This document shows positions 24,161-31,652 of a stretch of 64,000 nucleotides of DNA, piece after piece. Numbering within the stretch: position 1 is the stretch's first letter; each line of letters begins with the position of its first letter. A model generated the notes under the pieces. The model had not been told where the DNA came from and made no database searches. It saw only the letters and a program-made list of their open reading frames with translations. A program made the translations under genes and the position numbers. This DNA is from Leisingera sp. NJS204 (GTDB lineage: Bacteria > Pseudomonadota > Alphaproteobacteria > Rhodobacterales > Rhodobacteraceae), in assembly GCF_004123675.1 (NCBI RefSeq), contig NZ_CP035417.1, positions 735,501 through 799,500 on the forward strand, given 5' to 3'.

Positions 24161-25864
24161 ATGACCTTCCGTGCCCCCGTTTCCGAGTATGAGTTTCTGT
24201 TGAACCATGTTGTCGGCTATGATGCCATCCCGGCCACAGACCGATTTGCCGAGGCAACGTCAGACATAGTGAGCGCCATCCTTAACGAGGCTGGCAAAAT
24301 GTGCGGCGAGGTGATGGCCCCTTTGCAGCGCAACGGCGATCTGACCCCGGCCTTTTTGGAAAACGGCGTCCTGCGGACCTCGCCCGGTTTCGGTGACGGG
24401 TTCAAAGCCATCGCCGAGGGTGGCTGGATCGGTATGAGCGCGCCGGAGGAACACGGCGGCATGGGGCTGCCGCTGACCGTGGCCACTGCGGTGAACGAGA
24501 TGATGGCAGGCGCCTGCCTGTCGCTGCAGCTGGCCCCCTTGATGAGCCAGGGCCAGATCGAGGCGCTGGAGCATCATGCCTCGGATGCGATAAAGGAATT
24601 GTACCTGCCCAAGCTGATCTCCGGCGAATGGTCCGGCACCATGAACCTGACCGAGCCGCAGGCCGGTTCGGACGTAGGCGCGCTCAGCTCCAAGGCGGTG
24701 CCGAATGGCGATGGCACCTATGCGGTCAGCGGCCAGAAGATCTTTATCTCTTGGGGCGATAATGATTTCTGCGGCAATATTTGCCATCTGGTGCTGGCGC
24801 GGCTGCCGGACGGCGCGCCGGGGACCAAAGGCATTTCGCTGTTCCTGGTGCCGAAATACCTGCCGGATGCCGACGGCAACCCGGGCACGGCAAATGACCT
24901 TAAGGTTGTCAGCCTTGAGCACAAGATGGGCCTGCACGGCTCTCCCACTTGCGTGATGCAATATGACGGCGCCACCGGCTGGCTGGTCGGCGCGGAGCAT
25001 GGCGGCATGGCGGCGATGTTCACCATGATGAACAATGCCCGTCTTGGCGTGGGCGGGCAGGGCGTTGGCGCCGGTGAGGGCGCCTATCAGCACGCGCTGG
25101 CCTATGCGCTGGAGCGCAAGCAGGGCCGCAGCGCCAGCGGTTTCATTGCCGACCACGCCGATGTGCGCCGGATGCTGATGGAAATGAAGGCAGACCTGTT
25201 TGCCGCCCGTGCGATCCTTTTGGCCTGCGCGCAGTCGATCGACATGCAGACCGCCACGGGTGAAAGCGGCTGGGCGGCGCGCGCGGCGTTCCTGACGCCG
25301 ATTGCCAAGGCGTTTGGCACCGACACCGGAATCCGGGTGTCTGAGACCGGGGTGCAGGTGCATGGCGGTATGGGCTTTATTGAGGAATCCGGTGCCGCGC
25401 AATATTACCGCGACGTGCGGGTGACAGCGATCTACGAGGGCACTAACGGCATCCAGTCGATGGACCTGGTCGCGCGCAAGATGATGGATGGCGGCGACAT
25501 GGGTTTTGCCCTGATCGACGAGATCGAAGAGCAGGCCGAACGGGCCCGCGCCACCCATCCGAACATGGCGGAATCTGTCTGGCAGGCTTGCGAGTCCTTG
25601 CGTGAGGCCACCGAATGGCTGGTCGCCCAGCAGGATATGCAGGACCGCTTTGCCGGCTCGGTTCCCTACCTGCGGGCCTTTGCCCGGGTGCTGGGCGGCC
25701 ATTACCATCTGGCAGCAGCGATGGCGGACCAGGGCGGCCCGCGCGAAAAACTGGCGCGGTTCTACATCACCCGGATGCTGCCCGAACATGCCAGCCTGCT
25801 GGCCCATGCGCAGGCCGGCGCTGCGGGCACTTTTGCCCTCAGCCTTGAAGAACTGGCAGGTTGA
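24161..25864 (+). CDS. Acyl-CoA dehydrogenase, DmdC-like
   Basis: 567 residues, the long acyl-CoA dehydrogenase form with an extra C-terminal domain. Motifs: GGWIGMSAPEEHGGMGLP, LTEPQAGSDVGALSSKA (FAD loop), KMGLHGSPTCVMQYDGA, QVHGGMGFIEE, and the catalytic-base segment YEGTNGIQSMDLVARK. Closest type known to me is 3-methylmercaptopropionyl-CoA dehydrogenase (DmdC) of the DMSP pathway and its many paralogues; whether this copy acts on DMSP or fatty acyl-CoA cannot be told. Electrons would pass to ETF and ETF-QO (36.8 kb). ATG 24161 has AGAGGA upstream. Confidence 0.88.
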   Translation: MTFRAPVSEYEFLLNHVVGYDAIPATDRFAEATSDIVSAILNEAGKMCGEVMAPLQRNGDLTPAFLENGVLRTSPGFGDGFKAIAEGGWIGMSAPEEHGGMGLPLTVATAVNEMMAGACLSLQLAPLMSQGQIEALEHHASDAIKELYLPKLISGEWSGTMNLTEPQAGSDVGALSSKAVPNGDGTYAVSGQKIFISWGDNDFCGNICHLVLARLPDGAPGTKGISLFLVPKYLPDADGNPGTANDLKVVSLEHKMGLHGSPTCVMQYDGATGWLVGAEHGGMAAMFTMMNNARLGVGGQGVGAGEGAYQHALAYALERKQGRSASGFIADHADVRRMLMEMKADLFAARAILLACAQSIDMQTATGESGWAARAAFLTPIAKAFGTDTGIRVSETGVQVHGGMGFIEESGAAQYYRDVRVTAIYEGTNGIQSMDLVARKMMDGGDMGFALIDEIEEQAERARATHPNMAESVWQACESLREATEWLVAQQDMQDRFAGSVPYLRAFARVLGGHYHLAAAMADQGGPREKLARFYITRMLPEHASLLAHAQAGAAGTFALSLEELAG

Positions 25865-25867
25865 TCT

Positions 25868-26914
25868 GTGACTGATATCCCCGACGTCTCGCCCCGCACC
25901 CCGTGGGAAGAACCGCCTGCGCAGGGTGAAGCCATAGAGGTGGCCGAGGGCGTCCTTTGGATGCGACAGCCGCTGCCGATGAAGCTGGATCACGTCAACA
26001 TCTACGCGCTGGATGACGGCGATGGCTGGACGGTGATCGACACCGGGTTCAACACCCGCAAAAGCCGCGCGATTTGGGAAAGCCTGATGGCCGGCCCGCT
26101 GAAGGGCAAGCCGGTTACCCGCGTTGTCGGCACCCATCATCACCCGGATCACATTGGCCTGGCCGGCTGGTTCCAGTCGCAGCATGGCGCCGAACTGATC
26201 ACCACCCGCACCGCCTGGCTGTTTGCCCGGATGCTGACCCTGGACGTGCAGGACACCTGGCCCGAGGAAACGCTGGCCTATTACCGCAGTGCGGGTATGG
26301 ACCAGGCGTTTTATGACAAACGCGCCAGCGACCGGCCCTTCAATTTTGCCGACACCGTGTACCCGATGCCGCTGGGCTTCACCCGCATCAAACAGGGGGA
26401 TGCGATCCGCATGGGCGGGCGCGACTGGGACGTGCATATCGGCAACGGCCACGCGCCTGAACACGCCACTTTCTGGAGCCGCGATGACAATCTGGTGATC
26501 ACCGGCGATCAGATCCTGTCAACCATCAGCCCCAACATCGGCGTCTACGCGACCGAACCGATGGCAGATCCTTTGGGCGAATGGCTGGAAGCCTGCGAGC
26601 GCCTGTCGAAACTGGCGCGTCCCGATCATCTGGCCTTGGGCGGGCACAAGCTGCCGTTCACCCGGCTGCCGCTGCGGATGCAGCAGCTGATCGGCAATCA
26701 CCACGGCGCGTTGGAACGGCTGATGGATCATTTGTCCGTGCCGCAGACTGCTGCCGATTGCTTTGCGCCGCTGTTCAAGCGCACAATCGGCGAAGGCGAG
26801 TACGGGCTTGCGCTGGTCGAGGCGGTGGCCCATGTAAATCATCTGTACCACACCGGCCAGGTGGACCGCTGGAAACGCGGCGACGGTGCCTGGCTTTATC
26901 AGCGCAAGGGGTGA
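25868..26914 (+). CDS. MBL-fold metallo-hydrolase
   Basis: 348 residues from a GTG start at 25868, three bases after the dehydrogenase stop. Beta-lactamase-fold motifs: VNIYALDDGDGWTVIDTGFN, GTHHHPDHIGLAGW (HxHxDH), NGHAPEHATFWS, and GGHKLPF near the C-terminus. The extra C-terminal helical part (about residues 250-345) is shared with a subgroup that often neighbours acyl-CoA dehydrogenases. Likely a thioesterase- or glyoxalase-II-like hydrolase; substrate unknown, context suggests an acyl-CoA or thioester (inference). Confidence 0.88.
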   Translation: MTDIPDVSPRTPWEEPPAQGEAIEVAEGVLWMRQPLPMKLDHVNIYALDDGDGWTVIDTGFNTRKSRAIWESLMAGPLKGKPVTRVVGTHHHPDHIGLAGWFQSQHGAELITTRTAWLFARMLTLDVQDTWPEETLAYYRSAGMDQAFYDKRASDRPFNFADTVYPMPLGFTRIKQGDAIRMGGRDWDVHIGNGHAPEHATFWSRDDNLVITGDQILSTISPNIGVYATEPMADPLGEWLEACERLSKLARPDHLALGGHKLPFTRLPLRMQQLIGNHHGALERLMDHLSVPQTAADCFAPLFKRTIGEGEYGLALVEAVAHVNHLYHTGQVDRWKRGDGAWLYQRKG

Positions 26915-26940
26915 TGCACCCCGCATTCGGGGGAGACACC

Positions 26941-27393
26941 ATGAGCGACGAGATTTCGACCAGCGCCGAGGCGGCAGAGGCGGCGGTGCTGCCCTGCGTG
27001 CACGAAGTCCATGCCGACCCCGACGCCTGTGCGGGCCTGCGCAAGGTTCCGGAAAAACTGCAAAAGCAGGATGCCGCCAAAAGCCCGGCACGCTGGGCCT
27101 ATGAGCGGCTGATCCTTTATATCCAGAATTTCGAACAGCAGCTGGACAGCGAGCACGAGGTTGCGATGGGCTTTGCCGGCGGCAATGCCGGGGTGCTGCG
27201 GATCGAAGGCATGGGCTATTACGATCCCGATATCATCACCTTTTACGGCAGCGAAGGCCCCGGCGCGCGCACCCAGCTGGTGCAGCATGTCAGCCAGCTG
27301 AATGTGATGCTGCGGGCGGTGCCCAAAGCGCGGGAAGAAGCCCCGGCCAACCGAATCGGATTCCGCCTCGCTTCGGATCTGGAGCAGGAATAA
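26941..27393 (+). CDS. Conserved hypothetical protein (probably DUF6173)
   Basis: 150 residues from ATG 26941 with GGGGGAG upstream. Conserved blocks WAYERLILYIQNFEQQLDSE, VAMGFAGGNAGVLRIEGMGY and DIITFYGSEGPGARTQLVQH match a family that is common in Rhodobacteraceae and, as I recall, named DUF6173. No signal peptide. Function unknown. Follows the metallo-hydrolase gene by 27 bases and may share its transcript. Confidence 0.78.
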   Translation: MSDEISTSAEAAEAAVLPCVHEVHADPDACAGLRKVPEKLQKQDAAKSPARWAYERLILYIQNFEQQLDSEHEVAMGFAGGNAGVLRIEGMGYYDPDIITFYGSEGPGARTQLVQHVSQLNVMLRAVPKAREEAPANRIGFRLASDLEQE

Positions 27394-27580
27394 GCTCAGG
27401 GGAAGGGCCTGGGCGATTCGCCCGGGCGCCGTGCCGGGGCCGGCCGGACGCCATGGGTGCGGGTGTTGTTGCGGAATTCGCCGCGTATTTCTGACAGATG
27501 CGCCCGAATGACGTGGTGACAGAGGGCAGCAAATCCAGTAATCACAGGGAAAATGCACGTGAATTCGAGGGAAAACTCAC

Positions 27581-27715
27581 ATGGCTGAACATCAGCACGG
27601 CACCATGGACACCGCGGTTCAGGAAAAAGTCTATAACGGCTTTCTGACCTTTATCACCCGCTCCTGCATTGCCCTGGTTTTCTTTGCGCTGTTCCTGGCG
27701 GTTTTCGCTACCTGA
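27581..27715 (+). CDS. aa3-type cytochrome c oxidase subunit IV
   Basis: A 44-residue single-span membrane protein (MAEHQHGTMDTAVQEKVYNG, then FLTFITRSCIALVFFALFLA). This is the small fourth subunit that packs against the aa3 oxidase core in Rhodobacter and Paracoccus; it is usually encoded away from the core subunits, as here. Preceded by a stretch with a GC-rich near-palindrome around 27407-27430. Its own transcription unit or shared with the lipoprotein gene 24 bases downstream. Confidence 0.88.
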   Translation: MAEHQHGTMDTAVQEKVYNGFLTFITRSCIALVFFALFLAVFAT

Positions 27716-27739
27716 TTTCCGGTTCAAGGAGCGCGCGCC

Positions 27740-28357
27740 TTGCGTAATCTGCTGTGCCTTGGCGCGGTCCTGCTGGCACTTGCGGGCTGCGCGGCGCCTC
27801 AGCAACCCAATGCGGATGCTGAAACGCTGGCGCGGGTGGCCTACCGCCAGCCCGGCCCGGCGACCCTGACCCTTTACACGATGATCAACAACCGCACCGG
27901 GCGGGGCGGCCATGCGTCGCTGATGATCAACGCCTCCGAGCGGGTGATTTTCGATCCGGCAGGTTCGTTCTATGCCTCAGTGGTGCCAGAGCGGAATGAC
28001 GTTCTTTATGGTATCACCCCTGCGGTGGAAAAGGCCTATCGCGGCGCCCATGCCCGCAGCACCTTCCATGTGGTGGTGCAGCAGGTCGAGGTAACGCCTG
28101 AGCAGGCTCAGAAAGCTTACCAGTTGGCGGTGACCAATGGCCGTGTGCCGGGCGCCTATTGCGCCCAGGCCACCATCGGCATCCTGCAGCAGATCCCCGG
28201 GTTCGAAAGCCTGAATCGCACCTTTTACCCGGAAAAACTGTCGGCCCAGTTCGGCCAGCTGCCCGGCGTGGTGACGGACCGCTACTATGAGACCGACAGC
28301 GCCGACCTGCAGGCAGGCCTTGCCAAAGGCGACGCCGCGCTGAGCGCTGCTGAATAG
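27740..28357 (+). CDS. Lipoprotein, possible permuted NlpC/P60-like fold
   Basis: 205 residues from TTG 27740, with AAGGAG at proper distance. Lipoprotein signal RNLLCLGAVLLALAGC gives a lipidated Cys. The mature part has NNRTGRGGHASLMINASERV and later GAYCAQATIGILQQIPG; a His early and a Cys late, both in conserved-looking blocks, is the order seen in permuted NlpC/P60 or LRAT-like hydrolases. That assignment is an inference. No other recognised domain. Confidence 0.72.
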   Translation: MRNLLCLGAVLLALAGCAAPQQPNADAETLARVAYRQPGPATLTLYTMINNRTGRGGHASLMINASERVIFDPAGSFYASVVPERNDVLYGITPAVEKAYRGAHARSTFHVVVQQVEVTPEQAQKAYQLAVTNGRVPGAYCAQATIGILQQIPGFESLNRTFYPEKLSAQFGQLPGVVTDRYYETDSADLQAGLAKGDAALSAAE

Positions 28358-28397
28358 CACTTCCGCCCGGATACAAGCCGCAGGCGCCGGGCGGGCG

Positions 28398-28727
28398 CTA
28401 GGCGGCGAGGTACAACAGCAGCAGGCACAGCCCGCCGGTGCCCAGGCCGATCAGCACGTTGCGGGTCAGGTATCCGGCTGCAAAGGTGGCGGCCGCGGCG
28501 GCAAGATGTATCAGGCTGGGATCTCCGCCAGTCGGGGAAGGCCAGACCACCAACGGCGCCACCAGTGCCGGGATGATCGCCACGGCGGTATAGCGCAGAT
28601 GCCGCATCAGCCATTCCGGAATGGGCTTGCCGCCCATGAACCCGATAAAGGCAAACCGCAGGGCATAGCTGCCAACCGCCAGCCCGATGATCACCGTCCA
28701 CAGGATTGGTGCAGGAATACTGATCAT
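28398..28727 (-). CDS. AzlD-type branched-chain amino acid transport subunit
   Basis: 109 residues with three to four membrane segments (WTVIIGLAVGSYALRFAFIG, YTAVAIIPALVAPLVVW, NVLIGLGTGGLCLLLLYL). AzlD is the small partner of AzlC in branched-chain amino acid export. ATG 28727 overlaps the azlC stop (ATGA), confirming translational coupling and the choice of start. Confidence 0.88.
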   Translation of the reverse strand: MISIPAPILWTVIIGLAVGSYALRFAFIGFMGGKPIPEWLMRHLRYTAVAIIPALVAPLVVWPSPTGGDPSLIHLAAAAATFAAGYLTRNVLIGLGTGGLCLLLLYLAA

Positions 28728-29452
28728 TTTGCGCCCTCCGCCTTGGCCTTTTGCCGCTCCAGCCAAAGCTCCGCCTGGGCACCTGCGATCATGCCCGCAA
28801 TCCCGGCCACGATCAGGCCGAGGTTATAGGGCAGGGCCGCAGCCGGCAGTGAGGTGGCCACCGCCACGAAACAGGCGGCCACATGGGCAGGCGTGCGCAG
28901 CATCGGGCCGATCATCGCCAGAAACGCCAGCGGCAGCACAAAATCCACCCCCCAGCTTTCGGGGATGCGGGTGCCGACCAGCGCCCCGACCGCGGTGGCA
29001 ACCACCCAAACCGGGGCAATGATACCATTGGTGCCAAAGAAGTATGCCATGCGCTGCGGCAGCGGCATCTCCGGCTCGCTCTCGAACTTGACGATGGACA
29101 GCGCATAAGACTGATCGACCATGAAGTAGGCCGCCAGTGCGCGCTGCCACATCGGCGCGTCACCCAAGTAGGGCGTCAGCGAGGCCGAATACATCGCCAT
29201 CCGAAGGTTCACCGCCAGCGCCGAAATCAGGATGATAATCAGCGGCGCGTTCTCCTGCATCAGCTGCAGCGCAGTGAACTGGGCCGCCCCGGCAAAGACC
29301 GCCAATGAAAATGCAAACGCCTCGGGCACGATCAGCCCGGCCTCTGCGGCCAGCACTCCGAACAGAAAGCCAAAGGGCGAGGCCATGAAGATGAAGGGCG
29401 CGCTGTCGCGAAACCCCTTCCAGAAGGCCGATTTGGTGGTGGTGATTGCCAT
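28724..29452 (-). CDS. AzlC-family permease
   Basis: 242 residues, about eight hydrophobic segments. Family stretches: PFIFMASPFGFLFGVLAAEA, FAGAAQFTALQLM, NLRMAMYSASLTPYLGD, and YFMVDQSYALSIVKFE. Forms a pair with the AzlD-type protein immediately downstream; such pairs export branched-chain or related amino acids. Divergent from fdhD with about 37 bases between starts. Confidence 0.92.
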   Translation of the reverse strand: MAITTTKSAFWKGFRDSAPFIFMASPFGFLFGVLAAEAGLIVPEAFAFSLAVFAGAAQFTALQLMQENAPLIIILISALAVNLRMAMYSASLTPYLGDAPMWQRALAAYFMVDQSYALSIVKFESEPEMPLPQRMAYFFGTNGIIAPVWVVATAVGALVGTRIPESWGVDFVLPLAFLAMIGPMLRTPAHVAACFVAVATSLPAAALPYNLGLIVAGIAGMIAGAQAELWLERQKAKAEGAK

Positions 29453-29489
29453 CTGCGCGTCCTAGATTGCGTGCATCCGGCCTACGGGG

Positions 29490-30389
29490 ATGGCAGAAGG
29501 AATGCAATTGGTGAGTATGGATATCACGTCAGAATATCTGATCGCGCCCGGCGTCGCCGACCCGCGGCTGACCCGCGCCGTCACCGGGGTGGACCAGAAC
29601 GGCGAAGCCAGCGACATCTCGGTGGTTGAGGAGCGCCCGCTGACCATCTTCCTGAATTCCCAGGAAATTGTCACCGCGATGACCATCGGCGACTACCCGG
29701 AATACCTGGCGCTTGGCTTTCTGCGCAATCAGCGCATGCTGCTGGATGGGGATGAAGTCACCCGCGTCGATTATGACGAGGATCTGGAAGCCGTGGTGGT
29801 CCGTACTGCGGTGGAAACCAGTCACGAGGAAAAGCTGAAGAAAAAGACCCGCACCTCCGGCTGCGCGGTCGGCACCGTCTTTGGCGACATGATGGAGGGG
29901 CTGGAGGACGTGCAACTGCCGCAGGCCGAGGTCCGCACTTCCTGGCTCTATGCGCTGGCGCATAAGATCAACCGCACGCCCTCGCTGTATCTTGAGGCCG
30001 GCGCTATCCATGGCACTGTTCTGTGCCAGCAGGACCGCCCGCTGGTCTATATGGAGGACGTCGGCCGCCACAACGCGGTAGACAAGATCGCAGGCTGGAT
30101 GCTGTCGGAGCAAGCAGAGGCCGCGGACAAGATTCTTTATACCACCGGGCGGCTGACCTCGGAGATGGTGATCAAGACCGCGATGATGGGTATCCCGGTG
30201 CTGGCCTCACGTTCCGGCTTCACCGCCTGGGGTGTGGAGATCGCCCGCGAGGTCGGCCTGACGCTCATTGGCCGGATGCGCGGCCAGCGGTTCATCTGTC
30301 TAGCGGGCGAGGAGCGGCTGCTGCGCGACATGGATCCAAAAGACGCGCCGGTTGAGGAGAAAAAGCATCGCAGGAAGAGCGCGGAATGA
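29490..30389 (+). CDS. fdhD: Formate dehydrogenase accessory sulfurtransferase FdhD
   Basis: Passes sulfur from a cysteine desulfurase to the molybdenum cofactor of formate dehydrogenase. 299 residues with VVEERPLTIFLNSQEIVTAM, DYPEYLALGFLRNQR, YMEDVGRHNAVDKIAGW and SRSGFTAWGVEIAREVGLTL. The sulfur-carrying CxxC loop has one Cys only (TSGCAVGT, Cys125), as in other alphaproteobacterial members. Start uncertain: ATG 29490 is used, but TTG 29508 or GTG 29511 has better spacing to AGAAGG. First gene of the Moco cluster. The formate dehydrogenase itself is not in this window. Confidence 0.93.
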   Translation: MAEGMQLVSMDITSEYLIAPGVADPRLTRAVTGVDQNGEASDISVVEERPLTIFLNSQEIVTAMTIGDYPEYLALGFLRNQRMLLDGDEVTRVDYDEDLEAVVVRTAVETSHEEKLKKKTRTSGCAVGTVFGDMMEGLEDVQLPQAEVRTSWLYALAHKINRTPSLYLEAGAIHGTVLCQQDRPLVYMEDVGRHNAVDKIAGWMLSEQAEAADKILYTTGRLTSEMVIKTAMMGIPVLASRSGFTAWGVEIAREVGLTLIGRMRGQRFICLAGEERLLRDMDPKDAPVEEKKHRRKSAE

Positions 30390-30411
30390 GAAACTGGCTT
30401 GTTAACACTAA

Positions 30412-30509
30412 AGGCAGCGCCCGGCCCGGCGGGGTGGAAGCGAAGCGCCCGCCCCGTGGGGGGCGGGACGGGCGCTGCCTGGCCTTTCAGCCAGGCGGAA
30501 GCTTTTCCG
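30412..30509. promoter_or_regulatory. Three consecutive hairpins in the fdhD-mobA gap
   Basis: Outer 12-bp perfect stem AGGCAGCGCCCG (30412-30423) / CGGGCGCTGCCT (30469-30480) enclosing CCCGCCCC / GGGGCGGG; then CCTGGC / GCCAGG (30478-30495); then CGGAA / TTCCG (30496-30509). No U-run follows, so it is not a classic terminator. It lies 16 bases before mobA and would be transcribed in the mobA leader. A structured leader or processing site is possible; it could also be an intergenic repeat. Confidence 0.45.
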
Positions 30510-30525
30510 TTCAGGAGGTGCCGGA

Positions 30526-31164
30526 ATGACCCAACCCCTCGGTGTAATCCTCGCAGGCGGCCTTGCCACCCGGATGGGCGGCGGCGACAAGGGACGGCTG
30601 CAAGTGGGCGGCCAGAGCCTTTTGTCTCGCGTGGTGGACCGGCTGGCGCCGCAGGTCGCGGGCCTGGCGCTCAACGCCAATGGCAACCCGGAGCGGTTCG
30701 CCGATCTGGGCCTGCCGGTGATTGCCGACTCGATCGAGGGCTTCGCGGGTCCATTGGCTGGCGTGCTCGCGGGCCTCGACTGGGCGGCGGAGCAGGGCGC
30801 GGAGATCATCGCCACAGCCGCCGCCGACACCCCTTTCTTCCCGCTGGATCTTGTGACCCGGCTGACCGCCGCGGCAAAAGGGATGGACCAGCCGCTGGTT
30901 ATGGCCACCACCCCGCGCACCGGGGACGAGGCACTGAAATCCGGCGGCGGCAAGCGCGTGAACCGGCACCCGGCCTTCGGCCTCTGGCCTGTTGCTCTGC
31001 GCGATGACCTGCGCGCGGCGCTTGAAGGCGGTTTGCGCAAGGTGGTGCTGTGGACCGACCAGCATGGCGGCCGCGAGGCGCTGTTCGAGGCCGATCCCTT
31101 CGACCCGTTCTTCAACATCAACACGCCGGAAGATCTGGCCAAGGCAGAGGCGTTGCTGAAATGA
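30526..31164 (+). CDS. mobA: Molybdenum cofactor guanylyltransferase MobA
   Basis: Adds GMP to Mo-molybdopterin to form the MGD cofactor used by formate dehydrogenase and DMSO-reductase-type enzymes. 212 residues: VILAGGLATRMGGGDKGRLQ (nucleotide loop), LPVIADSIEGFAGPLAGVLA, ATAAADTPFFPLDLV, and FFNINTPEDLAKAEALL. GAGGTGCC before ATG 30526. The ATGA at 31161-31164 couples it to mobB. Confidence 0.95.
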   Translation: MTQPLGVILAGGLATRMGGGDKGRLQVGGQSLLSRVVDRLAPQVAGLALNANGNPERFADLGLPVIADSIEGFAGPLAGVLAGLDWAAEQGAEIIATAAADTPFFPLDLVTRLTAAAKGMDQPLVMATTPRTGDEALKSGGGKRVNRHPAFGLWPVALRDDLRAALEGGLRKVVLWTDQHGGREALFEADPFDPFFNINTPEDLAKAEALLK

Positions 31165-31652
31165 AGATCTACGGCGTCACCGGCTGGAAGAACAACGGCA
31201 AGACCGGGCTGATGGAGCGGCTGGTGGCTGAATTCTGTGAGCGCGGCCTCACCGTTTCCACCATCAAGCACGCTCATCATGCAACGGACGTGGACCAGCC
31301 TGGCACCGACAGCTACCGCCATCGGCAGGCCGGCGCGTCGGAGGTGGTGCTGGCCTCGGCTGGGCGCATCGCAATCATGCAGGAGCTGCGCGATGCCGCA
31401 GAACCGCCGCTGGCAGAGCTGCTGGCCCGCCTGCGTCCTGTCGATCTGGTGCTGGTCGAAGGCTACAAGCGCGAACCCCACCCCAAAATTGAGGCTTTCC
31501 GGCAGGAAGCAGGCACCGAACTGATCGCCCCGGAAGACCCGAACATCCGGGCCGTTGCCAGCAACACCGGGATGGCGCTGGACCGCCCGGTTTTTGATCT
31601 GAACGATACGGCAGCGATTGCGGATTTCATCCAGATAGAACTGGGGCTGTGA
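31161..31652 (+). CDS. mobB: Molybdopterin-guanine dinucleotide biosynthesis protein MobB
   Basis: 163-residue GTP-binding adaptor that assists MobA. P-loop GWKNNGKTGLMERLV at residues 8-22, KHAHHATDVDQPGTDSYRH, DLVLVEGYKREPHPKIE. ATG 31161 overlaps the mobA stop; its own stop overlaps the GTG of the next gene (GTGA). All three Moco genes therefore are translated as a coupled unit. Confidence 0.95.
   Translation: MKIYGVTGWKNNGKTGLMERLVAEFCERGLTVSTIKHAHHATDVDQPGTDSYRHRQAGASEVVLASAGRIAIMQELRDAAEPPLAELLARLRPVDLVLVEGYKREPHPKIEAFRQEAGTELIAPEDPNIRAVASNTGMALDRPVFDLNDTAAIADFIQIELGL

Noticed and set aside
24260-26464. 734-codon minus-strand open frame
   Set aside because: Lies opposite the acyl-CoA dehydrogenase and the metallo-hydrolase, both with clear motifs; composition is typical of a shadow frame.
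27407-27430. GC-rich near-palindrome before the Cox IV gene as a terminator
   Set aside because: A good 10-bp stem but no U-run after it and almost no loop; probably not a Rho-independent terminator.
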